Position numbers and translations under genes: made by a program. The notes under the pieces are model-generated. The model saw only the letters and a list, made by a program, of their open reading frames with translations. It was not told the DNA's origin and ran no database searches. From positions 7,757,486 to 7,821,485 of the forward strand of contig NZ_CP022161.1 in assembly GCF_002214185.1 (NCBI RefSeq): 64,000 bases of DNA, given 5' to 3'. Of the stretch, positions 24,693 to 34,739 are shown one piece after another. Every line of letters starts with the position of its first letter. The first letter of the stretch is position 1. The stretch is from Streptomyces capitiformicae (GTDB lineage Bacteria; Actinomycetota; Actinomycetes; Streptomycetales; Streptomycetaceae).

Positions 24693-25457
24693 TCAGTACT
24701 GGACGCGGGTGAGCAGCCCGCCGTCCACCACGAGATTGACCCCGACGCAGAAGGAGCCGGTCCGCCCGAGCAGGAACGCCACTGCCGCGGCCACGTCCTC
24801 CGCGGTGCCGTAGCGGCCGATCGGCAGCTTGGCGAGGACCTCCTCGTACACCTCGGGGCGGCTGGTGCGGATGGTCTCCCAGGCGCCGCCGGGGAAGTCG
24901 ATCGGGCCGGGCGAGACGGTGTTGACGCGGATGCCCTTCGGCGCGAGGGCGTGCGCGAGGGCCGAGGCGTGCTGGACGACGGCCGCCTTGAGCGCGGAGT
25001 AGGAGTTCGCTCCGGCCGGACGCGCGGTGTCGGAGGCGTTGGTGGTGCCGATGGCCACGACGGCGGCCCGGTCGGAGGCCTCCAGGTGCGGCAGGGCCGC
25101 CTCGACGAGTCCCGCGAACGGGATCAGGTCGCCGCGCAGGCTGGCTTCCCATGACTCGGGGCCCTTCACGTTGCCCGCCGACACGTTGGACACCAGCAGG
25201 TCAAGGCCGCCGAGTTCACCGGCCGACCGCTCCACGAAGCGTGCGAGGGCGGCCGGGTCGGTGACGTCGACGGGCTCCGCGAACACCGTGGCACCCTCGC
25301 CGCGCAGCTCGGCGGCGGCCTTGGCGAGTTGCTCCTCGCCCCGGGCGCACAGCGCCAGCGCGCAGCCCTCGGCCGCCAGGGTGGCGGCGATCGCCCGGCC
25401 GATGCCCCGACTCGCCCCTGTCACCAGCGCCTTCGCGCCTGTCAGTCCCAGATCCAT
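24693..25457 (-). CDS. Short-chain dehydrogenase/reductase
   Basis: 254 residues from ATG 25457, behind AAAGGAGTGA. TGASRGIGRAIA cofactor loop; SNVSAGN in place of NNAG; catalytic Tyr/Lys in NSYSALKAAVV; C-terminal NLVVDGGLLTRV. The altered NNAG and long STALK-type loop resemble SDRs acting on hydroxyacyl or diol intermediates. Middle gene of the minus unit acyl-CoA dehydrogenase-SDR-ThuA; substrate unknown. Confidence 0.9.
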   Translation of the reverse strand: MDLGLTGAKALVTGASRGIGRAIAATLAAEGCALALCARGEEQLAKAAAELRGEGATVFAEPVDVTDPAALARFVERSAGELGGLDLLVSNVSAGNVKGPESWEASLRGDLIPFAGLVEAALPHLEASDRAAVVAIGTTNASDTARPAGANSYSALKAAVVQHASALAHALAPKGIRVNTVSPGPIDFPGGAWETIRTSRPEVYEEVLAKLPIGRYGTAEDVAAAVAFLLGRTGSFCVGVNLVVDGGLLTRVQY

Positions 25458-25529
25458 CGATGTCACTCCTTTGTGATGGCCCGTGATGGCCGAAACGGTC
25501 CCGGTCACTCAACTGCCGGGAGAAGCCCT

Positions 25530-26771
25530 TCAGTTACCGGGCAGCTGCGAGAACGGCGCCCGGTCCGCCCGCGGCTCCGGCGGCAGCTTCAGCACCCGCT
25601 CGCCGATCAGGTTGCGCTGGATCTGATCGGTGCCTCCGGCCAGCCGGTAGCCGGGGGCGCCGAGGAGGTGCTGTGTCCAGGCGAAGGTGCCCGGTTCCCC
25701 GGTGTCGGCGCTGATCCGCGCTCCCATCAGCTCTGCAGCTGCCTGTCCCGTGCGGGTGAGCAGGTCGGAGGCCATGAGTTTGGTCAACGACGCCTCCGGG
25801 CCCGGCCGGCCGCCGGCGGCGCTCGTCCTGGCGACGCGGTCGACGGTGGCCGCTCGCAGGGCGGCACGTACGTACAGGTCGGCGAGACGCTGACGGACCA
25901 GCGGGTCTCCGGTCCGTCCGAGGGAGCGGGCGAGGGCGAGAACGTCCGAGAAGGTGCCGCCCTTGCGGCGGTTGCCGCTGCCGGAGGCGGTCCGCTCGAA
26001 GGCGAGGGTGGTGGTGGCGACCTCCCAGCCCTGGCCCGGGCGCCCGATCCGGAGCCGGTCCGGGACGCGTACGCCGCTCAGGAAGACCTCATTGAAGGAG
26101 GCGCCGCCGCTCATCTGGCGGATGGGGCGCACCTCCACGCCGGGGGCGTCCATCGGGACCAGGAAGGCGGTGATGCCGGCCTGTTTGACGACGTCCGGGT
26201 CGGTGCGGGCGAGCAGCAGACCGTAGTCGGCGAACTGGGCGCCCGAAGTCCACACCTTCTGGCCGTCGATGACCCACTCTCCCCCGTCCTCCTGCCGGGC
26301 GCGGGTGCGCACGGCCGCGAGGTCGGATCCGGCACCGGGCTCGCTGAAGAGCTGGCAGGCCAGCAGGTCGGTGCGCAGGAACGCGCGTGCGTAGTCATGG
26401 CGCTGCTCGGCCGTCCCGAACAGGGAGACGGCCATCGCGACCAGCCGCACGGTGACGCTGATCAGCTCGGTGGACGGTGGCACCTCGAAGGCGGACTCCT
26501 CCTGGGCGAAGGCCGCCGCGTGGGCGGTGGTCAGGCCCGCGCCGCCCTTGTCCGCGGAAAGGGTCAGCGCCTGGTAGCCGGCGTCGAAGCGGGCCCGCTG
26601 GTAGCGACGGCAGCGCTCCAGCAGCAGGCGTTCCTCGTCCTCCGGGAGGTTGTGGAACACGGCGAGGTCGGCGGCCTCTTGGGCGGACTCCGGCGCCCGC
26701 GCCGGTTCGAGCACAGTGGCCAGCCACTGCCGAACCTGCGTGCGCCATGCGTCCGGATCGGGCTGGGACAT
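25530..26771 (-). CDS. Acyl-CoA dehydrogenase (413 aa)
   Basis: Full-length flavin acyl-CoA dehydrogenase: QLFSEPGAGSDLAAVRTRA and WVIDGQKVWTSGAQFADYG in the middle domain, FERTASGSGNRRKGG, and a C-terminal YRLAGGTDQIQRNLIGERVL. The last motif is typical of enzymes on branched or cyclic acyl-CoAs. Start behind GAGGAGG. The promoter gap contains a GTTACTG element 35 bp upstream. Divergent from the acyl-CoA ligase, a natural pairing of activation and first oxidation. Confidence 0.92.
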   Translation of the reverse strand: MSQPDPDAWRTQVRQWLATVLEPARAPESAQEAADLAVFHNLPEDEERLLLERCRRYQRARFDAGYQALTLSADKGGAGLTTAHAAAFAQEESAFEVPPSTELISVTVRLVAMAVSLFGTAEQRHDYARAFLRTDLLACQLFSEPGAGSDLAAVRTRARQEDGGEWVIDGQKVWTSGAQFADYGLLLARTDPDVVKQAGITAFLVPMDAPGVEVRPIRQMSGGASFNEVFLSGVRVPDRLRIGRPGQGWEVATTTLAFERTASGSGNRRKGGTFSDVLALARSLGRTGDPLVRQRLADLYVRAALRAATVDRVARTSAAGGRPGPEASLTKLMASDLLTRTGQAAAELMGARISADTGEPGTFAWTQHLLGAPGYRLAGGTDQIQRNLIGERVLKLPPEPRADRAPFSQLPGN

Positions 26772-26805
26772 GGCTCCTCCTCGGACACTTACCAGACGGC
26801 AGATT

Positions 26806-26812
26806 CAGTAAC
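26806..26812 (-). promoter_or_regulatory. CAGTAAC element upstream of acyl-CoA dehydrogenase
   Basis: Minus-strand GTTACTGAATCTG, 35 bp ahead of the start at 26771. Third copy of the element also seen at 6490 and 10682, always in the same orientation to a minus-strand gene of this region. Confidence 0.35.
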
Positions 26813-26919
26813 GGGGAGTGGGACGTACGTCCCCCTCACTGCTGGAGCATGGGGGAATGGCTCCTTCTGGGATCAGAGTGTTCCGTACTTTCTTGATAAA
26901 CGCTACAGTCTCCGCATCC

Positions 26920-26943
26920 CCTCTCCCCTCGAATCGGGAGAGG
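26920..26943. promoter_or_regulatory. Inverted repeat and promoter-like bases ahead of acyl-CoA ligase
   Basis: CCTCTCCC (26920-26927) and GGGAGAGG (26936-26943) frame 8 bases, 23 bp before the ligase ATG. Just upstream TTCCGT (26881) and TACAGT (26904) are 17 bp apart and could be -35 and -10 boxes, which would place the repeat in the leader, fit for an operator or an RNA stem. Confidence 0.35.
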
Positions 26944-26966
26944 ACCGAGGAGCCGCCGGAGGAGCC

Positions 26967-28505
26967 ATGTCGCTGCTGCCACTCGACCGTCGTGCCCAGG
27001 AGACACCCGACGAACCCGCCCTGGCGGACGACCTGGCCGTGCTGTCCTGGTCCGGACTCGTCGACCAGGTCGCACGGGCGGCGGCACGGCTGCTGGAGTT
27101 GGCGCCCGGCCCCGACGACCGGGTCGCCGTCCTCGGCGACAACGCGATCCCGACCCTGGTGACCCATCTGGCCGGCCTGCGGGCGGGGGTCGGGACCGTG
27201 GCCACGTCCCGGAACCTCACCTCGGGGGAACTCGTCGACCAGATCATCGACGCGGGCGTGACCGGGATCGTCACCGGACCCGTCGGCGCGGGTGCCGCCC
27301 TCGACGCGGCCCGGGAACTGGGCCTGCCGCTGGTGATGCACGGGACCGCGGCGATCGGGCACGCCTTCGACTGGGATCTGTGGCTGGCGGCCGCACCGGC
27401 CGGACGCGTCCTCCCCACGGACCGGCCCGCCCGGCCTCCGCTCGTCTACACCTCGGGAACCACCGGACGGGCGCGCGGCACCGAGGTGCGCTGGGTGAGC
27501 GGCCCGGTCGCCGATGCCTCCGCCTATCTCGCCGCGATGTCCGCCCGGCCCGGTTTCCCTCCGGGCCCGCACCTGGTGTGCGGCCCCCTGCAGCACAACG
27601 CGCCGCTGACCTCGCTACGGCACCTGACGGCCGGTCAGCCGGTGGTCGTCCTCGGGAGATTCGACGCGGAGACGTTCCTCTACAGTGTGCGAAAGTGGCA
27701 GGTCGCCTCGGCGGTGATGGTGCCCACCCACTTCCAACGGCTGCTCGCCCTTCCGGAAGAGGTCCGCGCCCGGTACGACGTCTCCAGCCTTCGGCAGGTC
27801 TCCCACACCGGCTCCGCGTGTCCACCGGACGTGAAGCGAGCCATGATCGACTGGTTCGGTCCGGTGCTGACCGAGTCGTACGGCGCCAGCGAGGCGGGAA
27901 CCGTGGCCCGCATCAGCAGCGCCGAGTGGCTGGCGCACCCCGGGTCTGTCGGGCGCGTCCGGCCCCCGTTCGAGGTGCTGGTCACCGATGAGGACGGCCG
28001 GCGGCTGCCGTCCGGCGAACGTGGGCTGCTGGCCTTCCGGGCGCCCGACGACCAGGGCGTCCGGTACCACGCGGACCCGGACAAGACCAAGGCCGCCTAT
28101 CTCTCCCCCGGCGTCTTCACGCTCGGCGACATCGGCTATGTCGACGCAGACGGCTACATCTTCATCACCGACCGGGCCGCGGACGTCGTGGTCTCCGGCG
28201 GGGTCAACCTCTACCCGGCGGAGAGTGAGGCCGTACTGCGGCGGCACCCGGCGGTAGCCGAGGTCGCGGTCATCGGCGTGCCCGACCCGGACTTCGGTGA
28301 ATCCCTGCGGGCGCTGGTCGTGCCCGCCGCGGACGAGCCGCCTGCCGATGAGCTGGACCGGTTCTGCCGCGAGCGGCTGGCCGCCTACAAGTGCCCCAAG
28401 TCGTACGAGTTCGTCCCGGAGCTCGTACGCAACGCCATGGGCAAGCTCGACAAACGCGCGATGCGCCGCCCCTACTGGCGCTCCGAGCGCACCATCGCCG
28501 GCTAG
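26967..28505 (+). CDS. Acyl-CoA ligase/synthetase (ANL superfamily)
   Basis: 512 residues. Adenylation motif VYTSGTTGRARGTEV (the usual Pro-Lys replaced by Ala-Arg), ESYGASEAGTV, GDIGYVDADGYIFITDRAADV and the C-terminal AMP-binding lid with a candidate catalytic Lys in NAMGKLDKRA. It makes an acyl-AMP and then the CoA ester from a carboxylate. GGAGGAG ribosome site. First gene of a long plus-strand run with phosphatase, thiolase and ferredoxin reductase. Probably commits the oxygenated acid to CoA-bound breakdown. Confidence 0.9.
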   Translation: MSLLPLDRRAQETPDEPALADDLAVLSWSGLVDQVARAAARLLELAPGPDDRVAVLGDNAIPTLVTHLAGLRAGVGTVATSRNLTSGELVDQIIDAGVTGIVTGPVGAGAALDAARELGLPLVMHGTAAIGHAFDWDLWLAAAPAGRVLPTDRPARPPLVYTSGTTGRARGTEVRWVSGPVADASAYLAAMSARPGFPPGPHLVCGPLQHNAPLTSLRHLTAGQPVVVLGRFDAETFLYSVRKWQVASAVMVPTHFQRLLALPEEVRARYDVSSLRQVSHTGSACPPDVKRAMIDWFGPVLTESYGASEAGTVARISSAEWLAHPGSVGRVRPPFEVLVTDEDGRRLPSGERGLLAFRAPDDQGVRYHADPDKTKAAYLSPGVFTLGDIGYVDADGYIFITDRAADVVVSGGVNLYPAESEAVLRRHPAVAEVAVIGVPDPDFGESLRALVVPAADEPPADELDRFCRERLAAYKCPKSYEFVPELVRNAMGKLDKRAMRRPYWRSERTIAG

Positions 28506-28568
28506 GGCGTGTCGCGAAAGCCCCGCCTGCCGCAACACACCCCAGCACAAAGGACCGAAGGACCACCC

Positions 28569-29174
28569 ATGACCGAACTGCTCCTCATCCGGCACGGCCT
28601 CCCCCAGGCGGGCGTGTACGACCCCGGGTTGTCGCCGGAGGGCACCGCGCAGGCCGAACGCCTCGCCGCCTGGCTCGTGCACGAGGACATCGACGCCCTG
28701 TACACCAGCCCGTTCCAGCGGGCGCGGGAGACGGCGGCGCCCCTGGAACGGCTCACCGGCATGACCGCCACCGTGCTGGACGACCTGCGCGAGTGGGACA
28801 CCGACGTCTCGCACCCCTACACGCCACCGGAGCAGATCAACGCGGACGACCCCCGGTCCGTTGCGCTCTCCGAGGGACGGTACGAGGACTTCGTGCCCGA
28901 TCTGGACTGGGACGCCTTCCGGGACCGGGCGGTGCGCGCGATGGACACCATGCTGGACGCTCACCCCGGCGAGCGGGTCGCGGCCGTGTGCCACGGCGGC
29001 ATCACCAACACCTACCTGGCGACGGTGCTCCAACTGCCCACGATGTTCTGGTTCCACCCCGGCTACACGTCCGTCAGCCGGGTGCGGCGCATGCCCGGCG
29101 GCCGGATCGTTCCGCACTCGGTGAACGAGATGGCCCACATGATCGCCGAACGTGCCGTCGACGCGGTCGCCTGA
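28569..29174 (+). CDS. Histidine phosphatase (phosphoglycerate-mutase-like)
   Basis: 201 residues. Phosphohistidine motif LLIRHGLPQ at the start, TSPFQRARETAAPLE, and the second catalytic His in AAVCHGGITNTYL. Removes phosphate from small phosphate esters. It sits between an acyl-CoA ligase and a thiolase, an odd place for a phosphatase unless the pathway has a phosphorylated intermediate, which fits the two phosphohistidine transferases at 1 and 13518. Substrate not known. Confidence 0.88.
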   Translation: MTELLLIRHGLPQAGVYDPGLSPEGTAQAERLAAWLVHEDIDALYTSPFQRARETAAPLERLTGMTATVLDDLREWDTDVSHPYTPPEQINADDPRSVALSEGRYEDFVPDLDWDAFRDRAVRAMDTMLDAHPGERVAAVCHGGITNTYLATVLQLPTMFWFHPGYTSVSRVRRMPGGRIVPHSVNEMAHMIAERAVDAVA

Positions 29175-29203
29175 CCCCGCCCCACACCCAGGAGGTCCCG
29201 GTC

Positions 29204-30394
29204 ATGCCCGGATCCGTCATCGTCGCCGGAGCCAGGACGCCCATCGGCAAGCTGATGGGCGCCCTGAGCACCCTGTCCGCGGTCGACCTCGGCGCCCACG
29301 CCATCGGCGCGGCCCTGTCCGCCGTCCACCTGGACCCGGCCGCCGTGCAGGCCGTCGTCATGGGACATGTCGTGCAGGCCGGGGCCGGCCCCAACTCGGC
29401 CCGGCAGGCCGCGACCCTCGCCGGCGTTCCGTTCTCCGTCCCCGCGAGCACCGTCAACAAGCTCTGTCTGTCCGGTCTGCATGCCATCGCCCTGGCCGAC
29501 CTCATGATCGCCTCCGGCCGTCACGAGGTGGTCGTCGCCGGTGGCATGGAGTCCATGTCGGGCGCCCCGCATCTGCTGCGTACGGCTCGCACCGGCTGGA
29601 AGTACGGTTCGGCCGCCGCGGAGGACGCCCTCGACCGCGACGCCCTCGTCTGTGCCTTCGACGGCGTCTCCATGGGCGCCGCCACCGAGCGGTACCAGCA
29701 GCCGTTCGCCCTGACCCGTGAGGAACAGGACGAGTACAGCGCGCGGTCCCATCAAAGGGCCGCCCACGCCCAGGAGTCGGGCGCGTTGTCCGAGGAGATC
29801 ACCCCCGTCACCGTGGCCGGACGCCGGGGCGGGACGGTGGTGGAGGCCGACGAGGGCGTACGGCCGGGAAGCACCACCGAGGGCCTTGGGCGCCTGAAGC
29901 CGGCCTTCTCCGGCGAGGGCACCATCACCGCGGGCAACTCGTCACAACTCTCCGACGGCGCCGCGGCCGTCGTGGTGATGAGCGCGGAGCGCGCCCGGCG
30001 GGAGGGCCTGACGCCGCTCGCCGAGATCGGCGCCTACGGCACGGTCGCGGGACCCGATCCCTCGCTCCTCGTGCAGCCGGCCGGCGCGGTTCGCGACGCC
30101 CTGTCCCGGGACGGCCGGCTGAAGGCCGCCGACCTCGACCTGTTCGAGATCAACGAGGCGTTCGCGGGAGTGGCCCTGGCTTCCGTGCGGGAGCTGGACA
30201 TCCCGCTGGACAAGGTGAACGTCAACGGCGGGGCGATCGCGCTCGGCCACCCGGTCGGCATGACCGGAGCCCGGCTGGTGCTGACTCTCGCGGCGGAACT
30301 GCGGCGGCGCGGAGGCGGCAGCGGAGCGGCGGCGCTGTGCGGGGGCGGCGGCCAGGGCGACGCGCTGTTGCTGCATGTACCGACGCAGGCCTGA
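29204..30394 (+). CDS. Acetyl-CoA acetyltransferase-type thiolase
   Basis: 396 residues, full-length thiolase: nucleophile Cys in [29 protein letters not shown], general-base His in [13 protein letters not shown] and the second Cys in [12 protein letters not shown]. Cleaves a 3-ketoacyl-CoA with CoA. GGAGG precedes the ATG. It would act after the 3-hydroxyacyl-CoA dehydrogenase at 34740. The C-terminus has a Gly-rich [10 protein letters not shown] insert. Confidence 0.92.
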   Translation: MPGSVIVAGARTPIGKLMGALSTLSAVDLGAHAIGAALSAVHLDPAAVQAVVMGHVVQAGAGPNSARQAATLAGVPFSVPASTVNKLCLSGLHAIALADLMIASGRHEVVVAGGMESMSGAPHLLRTARTGWKYGSAAAEDALDRDALVCAFDGVSMGAATERYQQPFALTREEQDEYSARSHQRAAHAQESGALSEEITPVTVAGRRGGTVVEADEGVRPGSTTEGLGRLKPAFSGEGTITAGNSSQLSDGAAAVVVMSAERARREGLTPLAEIGAYGTVAGPDPSLLVQPAGAVRDALSRDGRLKAADLDLFEINEAFAGVALASVRELDIPLDKVNVNGGAIALGHPVGMTGARLVLTLAAELRRRGGGSGAAALCGGGGQGDALLLHVPTQA

Positions 30395-30413
30395 GATGCG
30401 GAGCTGAACCACC

Positions 30414-31382
30414 ATGAACGACCGACTGCCCCCGGCCCCGACAGCCCTCACGGTGACCGCCCGCGTCCTCGCCGCCGACGGCGTGGCCTCCCTCACCCTT
30501 CGCCGCCCTGACGGCGGTCCGCTCCCCTCCTGGACGCCGGGCGCCCACATCGACGTACTCCTGGACAGCGACGACGGCGATCTGATCCGTCAGTACTCCC
30601 TGTGCGGACACCCGGCCGAACGCGGGGCCTGGCAGATCGCCGTGCTGCGCGAGCCAGGGGGCCGCGGCGGCTCCGCGTACATCCACGACCACCTGCGCGA
30701 AGGCGCCACCGTGCGAGTCCGCGGACCGCGGAACAACTTCCCGCTGCGGCCCGCCGCGCGCCATCTGTTCATCGCCGGCGGTGTCGGTATCACGCCCATC
30801 CTTCCCATGGTCGAGGCCGCCGAGGCCGCTGGGGCCGACTGGCGTCTGCTGTACGGCGGCCGCACCCGCGCCTCCATGGCGTTCCTGGACCGCCTCGCCC
30901 CGCACGGTGACCGTGTGCTCATCCGCCCGCAGGACGAGTACGGCCTACTGGACCTCGCCGCCCACCTCGGCGAGCCCGAAGAGAACACCCTGGTGCACGC
31001 CTGCGGTCCCGAACCCCTGCTGCAGGCGGTGCAGGAGCACTGCGCGGGCTGGCCGCCCGGCACCCTGGGCGTCGAACGGTTCGCCCCGACGCGGACGGCC
31101 GAACCCGGCCCGACCGGGGCCTTCGAACTGGAGCTCGCCCGTTCCGGGCTCACCCTCACCGTGCCCCCGGACCGTTCGGTGCTCGAAACCGTGGAGGCGG
31201 CCGGCGTCACGGTCGACTTCTCCTGCCGGGAAGGCACGTGCGGCACCTGCGAGACCGACGTACTCGACGGCAGGCCCGACCACCGCGATTCGCTGCTGAC
31301 CGAGGACGAGCGGGCCGCCGGCGACACCATGCTCATCTGCGTCTCCCGCTCGTGCGGACCCCGCCTGGTCCTCGACCTGTGA
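30414..31382 (+). CDS. FMN/2Fe-2S oxidoreductase (phthalate-dioxygenase-reductase type)
   Basis: 322 residues in the order flavin, NAD, ferredoxin: IRQYSLCG binds flavin, [14 protein letters not shown] and [12 protein letters not shown] bind NAD, and the C-terminal plant-type cluster is [16 protein letters not shown] with a last Cys in ICVSRSC. It delivers NADH electrons to a Rieske oxygenase. Only reductase of this class in the window, although two Rieske terminal components are present; Rieske 2 has its own ferredoxin, so this reductase may serve Rieske 1 directly. Confidence 0.9.
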   Translation: MNDRLPPAPTALTVTARVLAADGVASLTLRRPDGGPLPSWTPGAHIDVLLDSDDGDLIRQYSLCGHPAERGAWQIAVLREPGGRGGSAYIHDHLREGATVRVRGPRNNFPLRPAARHLFIAGGVGITPILPMVEAAEAAGADWRLLYGGRTRASMAFLDRLAPHGDRVLIRPQDEYGLLDLAAHLGEPEENTLVHACGPEPLLQAVQEHCAGWPPGTLGVERFAPTRTAEPGPTGAFELELARSGLTLTVPPDRSVLETVEAAGVTVDFSCREGTCGTCETDVLDGRPDHRDSLLTEDERAAGDTMLICVSRSCGPRLVLDL

Positions 31383-31403
31383 CGGCGATCACCCCCAGGG
31401 ATT

Positions 31404-31421
31404 TACTAGGACGTCCTAGTA
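31404..31421. promoter_or_regulatory. Perfect 18-bp palindrome upstream of icmF
   Basis: TACTAGGACGTCCTAGTA lies 43 bp before the icmF start and 21 bp after the reductase stop, in an 82-bp gap that must contain the icmF promoter. Perfect dyad symmetry marks a homodimeric repressor or activator operator, plausibly one of the local TetR proteins or a chromosomal acyl-CoA sensor. Confidence 0.65.
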
Positions 31422-31464
31422 TTTCATCGTCCCGCACCACCCCGCCCTGCCCGGGAAGGCCCTC

Positions 31465-34400
31465 ATGAGCGATCTGCATCGACCCGTGCACCCCGTCCGC
31501 CTGGTCACCGCTTCGGCTCTGTTCGACGGGCACGACGCCTCGATCAACATCATGCGGCGCATCTTCCAGTCCCAGGGCGCCGAGGTGATCCACCTCGGAC
31601 ACAACCGGTCGGTGCGGGAGATCGTGGACGCGGCGCTGGAGGAGGACGCACACGGCGTGGCGGTCTCCTCCTACCAGGGCGGGCACGTCGAGTACTTCGA
31701 GTACCTGGTCGAGTCGCTGCGCTCACGGGGAGCGGGGCACATCCGGGTGGTGGGCGGCGGAGGCGGCGTCATCGTGCCCGACGAGATCGCCCGGTTGCGT
31801 GGGAGCGGGGTGACCATCTTCTCCCCGGAGGACGGGCAGCGGATGGGCCTCGCCGGGATGGTCAACTCGGTCGTGCGGGACTGCGACTTCGACCTCTGGG
31901 ACGGCAGGCCGACCGATGCGGCCGCCGTGCTCGCCGGTGACCGGTTCGCGGTCGCCCGCGCCATCACCGGCGCCGAACTCGGCAAGCTGCCCACGGGCTT
32001 CCTGGAGCGGCTGCGTGCCGCCGCGGCCCGGGTCGTACCGGTGCTCGGCATCACCGGCACCGGCGGCTCGGGCAAGTCCTCGCTGACCGACGAACTGGTG
32101 CGCCGCTTCCGTGTCGACCAGCAGGACAAGCTGCGGATCGCGGTGATCGCGGTCGACCCGACGCGCCGCCGAGGCGGCGGCGCCCTGCTCGGTGACCGGA
32201 TCCGGATGAACTCCCTGGACGGGGACCGGGTGTTCTTCCGGAGCCTGGCCACCCGCGGCAGCCATGAGCTGCCCCAGCACCTGTCCGATGTGATCGACGT
32301 CGTGAAGGCCGCCGGGTTCGACCTGGTGATCGTCGAGACGCCGGGCATCGGCCAGGGCGACGCGGCGATCGTGCCGTTCGTCGACACCTCGCTGTACGTG
32401 ATGACGCCGGAGTTCGGCGCCGCCTCGCAGCTGGAGAAGATCGACATGCTCGACTTCGCCGATGTCGTGGCGATCAACAAGTTCGAGCGGCGCGGCGCCA
32501 AGGACGCGCTGCGCGACGTGGGCCGCCAACTGATCCGCAACCGCGAGGCGTTCGACATGCGGCCCGAGGACATGCCGGTGTACGGCACCTCGGCGGCGAC
32601 CTTCAACGACGACGGCGTGACCGCGCTCTATCAGCACCTGCGGACCGGCCTGGCCGAGAAAGGGCTGTCGCTGTCCGAGGGCGCGCTGGTACCGGTCGAC
32701 GTGCGCCACTCCTCAGGCATCCGGCAGGTGGTTCCCGCGGACCGGGTGCGCTACCTCGCCGAGATCACCGACTCCGTCCGTACGTACCACGCGGAAACCG
32801 GGCGGCTGGCCGAGGCGGCCCGGCGGGTGCAGCGCCTGGAGGCGGTCAAGGGCGAGCTCGTCGAGGCGGGCTCCGACGCCGGGAACGTTCAGGCGCTGCT
32901 CGATGACGCCCACAAGCGGCTCCCGCTCGACGTCAGGGAGCAGATCGACAACTGGCCCGCTGTCATCGCCTCCTACTCCGGCGACGAGCAGGTCGTGACG
33001 ATCCGCGACAAGGAGATCCGCACCAAGCTCACCCGCGAGTCCCTGTCCGGCAACAAGATCCCCCGAGTCGCCCTGCCCCGCTTCACCGACCACGGCGAAC
33101 TGGTGCGCTTCTGGCGCGCCGAGAACCTGCCCGGCCGTTTCCCCTTCACGGCCGGGGTGTTCCCCTTCAAGCGCGACGGCGAGGACCCGGCGCGGATGTT
33201 CGCCGGCGAGGGCGACCCGTTCCGCACCAACCGCCGCTTCAAGATGCTCTCCGAGGGCCAGCCGGCCACCCGGCTGTCCACCGCCTTCGACTCCGTCACC
33301 CTCTACGGCCGCGACCCCGACGAACGCCCCGACATCTACGGCAAGGTCGGCACCTCCGGTGTCTCGGTGGCCACCTTGGAGGACATGAAGGCGCTCTACG
33401 ACGGCTTCGACCTCGTCGCGCCGACGACCTCGGTCTCCATGACCATCAACGGGCCCGCGCCGACCCTCCTGGCGTTCTTCCTCCACACCGCGATCGACCA
33501 GCAGACCGAGAAGTTCCGCGCCACCGAGGGCCGCGACCCCTCCCCCGAGGAGGCGGCTCAGCTGCGCGCCCACGCGCTGGCGCAGGTGCGCGGCACGGTG
33601 CAGGCCGACATCCTCAAGGAGGACCAGGGCCAGAACACCTGCCTGTTCTCCACCGAGTTCTCCCTGCGGATGATGGCCGACATCCAGGAGTGGTTCATCG
33701 CCCACCAGGTCCGCAACTTCTACTCGGTGTCCATCTCCGGCTACCACATCGCCGAGGCCGGCGCGAACCCCATCAGCCAGCTCGCCTTCACCCTGGCCAA
33801 CGGCTTCACCTATGTCGAGGCCTACCTCGCCCGGGGCATGCACATCGACGACTTCGCCCCCAACCTGTCGTTCTTCTTCTCCAACGGCATGGACCCCGAG
33901 TACTCGGTGCTCGGCCGGGTCGCCCGCCGGATCTGGGCGGTGGCGATGAAGGAGAAGTACGGCGCGAACGACCGCTCCCAGAAACTGAAGTACCACGTCC
34001 AGACCTCGGGCCGGTCCCTGCACGCCCAGGAGATGGACTTCAACGACATCCGCACCACGCTCCAGGCGCTCATCGCGATCTACGACAACTGCAACAGCCT
34101 GCACACCAACGCCTACGACGAGGCGGTGACCACCCCCACCGAAGACTCTGTGCGCCGCGCCTTGGCCATCCAGCTCATCATCAACCGCGAGTGGGGCCTG
34201 GCGATGAACGAGAACCCCCTCCAGGGCTCGTTCATCATCGACGAGCTCACCGACCTCGTTGAGGAGGCCGTCCTCACCGAGTTCGAGCGGATCAGCGAAC
34301 GCGGTGGTGTGCTCGGCGCCATGGAGACCGGCTACCAGCGCGGCCGCATCCAGGACGAGTCGATGCTCTACGAGCAGCGCAAGCACGACGGCACCCTGCC

Positions 34401-34692
34401 CCTCATCGGCGTCAACACCTTCCGCGACCCGCACGCCGACACCGCCGTGCCCGCCGTCCTCGAACTCGCCCGCGCCACCGAGGACGAGAAGCAGTCCCAG
34501 CTGGAGCGCGTCCGGGACTTCCAGGCCCGCCACCAAGAGCGCGCCCACGCCGCCCTGACCACCCTCAAGGAGGCGGCGGTCAGCGGGGACAACGTCTTCG
34601 CCGTCCTCATGGACGCCGCCCGCGTCTGCTCACTTCAGCAGATCACCGAGGCCTTCTTCGAGGTCGGCGGCCAGTACCGCCGCAACGTCTGA
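31465..34692 (+). CDS. icmF: Fused isobutyryl-CoA mutase with G-protein chaperone
   Basis: 1075 residues, three parts: an N-terminal B12 domain with base-off motif DGHDASI and [11 protein letters not shown]; a MeaB-like GTPase with P-loop GTGGSGKSS (about residue 198) and later ETPGIGQGD; and the acyl-CoA mutase barrel with [34 protein letters not shown] and [14 protein letters not shown]. The order and length match IcmF. Phe in TNRRFKML and Gln in EDQGQNT fit isobutyryl- or pivalyl-CoA pockets, not methylmalonyl-CoA. It interconverts isobutyryl- and n-butyryl-CoA (some also pivalyl/isovaleryl-CoA), passing a branched fragment to beta-oxidation. Own promoter region with an 18-bp palindrome. 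Confidence 0.95.
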   Translation: MSDLHRPVHPVRLVTASALFDGHDASINIMRRIFQSQGAEVIHLGHNRSVREIVDAALEEDAHGVAVSSYQGGHVEYFEYLVESLRSRGAGHIRVVGGGGGVIVPDEIARLRGSGVTIFSPEDGQRMGLAGMVNSVVRDCDFDLWDGRPTDAAAVLAGDRFAVARAITGAELGKLPTGFLERLRAAAARVVPVLGITGTGGSGKSSLTDELVRRFRVDQQDKLRIAVIAVDPTRRRGGGALLGDRIRMNSLDGDRVFFRSLATRGSHELPQHLSDVIDVVKAAGFDLVIVETPGIGQGDAAIVPFVDTSLYVMTPEFGAASQLEKIDMLDFADVVAINKFERRGAKDALRDVGRQLIRNREAFDMRPEDMPVYGTSAATFNDDGVTALYQHLRTGLAEKGLSLSEGALVPVDVRHSSGIRQVVPADRVRYLAEITDSVRTYHAETGRLAEAARRVQRLEAVKGELVEAGSDAGNVQALLDDAHKRLPLDVREQIDNWPAVIASYSGDEQVVTIRDKEIRTKLTRESLSGNKIPRVALPRFTDHGELVRFWRAENLPGRFPFTAGVFPFKRDGEDPARMFAGEGDPFRTNRRFKMLSEGQPATRLSTAFDSVTLYGRDPDERPDIYGKVGTSGVSVATLEDMKALYDGFDLVAPTTSVSMTINGPAPTLLAFFLHTAIDQQTEKFRATEGRDPSPEEAAQLRAHALAQVRGTVQADILKEDQGQNTCLFSTEFSLRMMADIQEWFIAHQVRNFYSVSISGYHIAEAGANPISQLAFTLANGFTYVEAYLARGMHIDDFAPNLSFFFSNGMDPEYSVLGRVARRIWAVAMKEKYGANDRSQKLKYHVQTSGRSLHAQEMDFNDIRTTLQALIAIYDNCNSLHTNAYDEAVTTPTEDSVRRALAIQLIINREWGLAMNENPLQGSFIIDELTDLVEEAVLTEFERISERGGVLGAMETGYQRGRIQDESMLYEQRKHDGTLPLIGVNTFRDPHADTAVPAVLELARATEDEKQSQLERVRDFQARHQERAHAALTTLKEAAVSGDNVFAVLMDAARVCSLQQITEAFFEVGGQYRRNV

Positions 34693-34739
34693 CCCAGCCC
34701 CGCACACCCCACGCAGCGACTCATCAGAGAGGACCTCAG

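Noticed and set aside
32713..34548. 611-codon antisense frame inside icmF
   Set aside because: Val/Gly/Glu-rich antisense reading of a well-conserved mutase; no motif or start signal.
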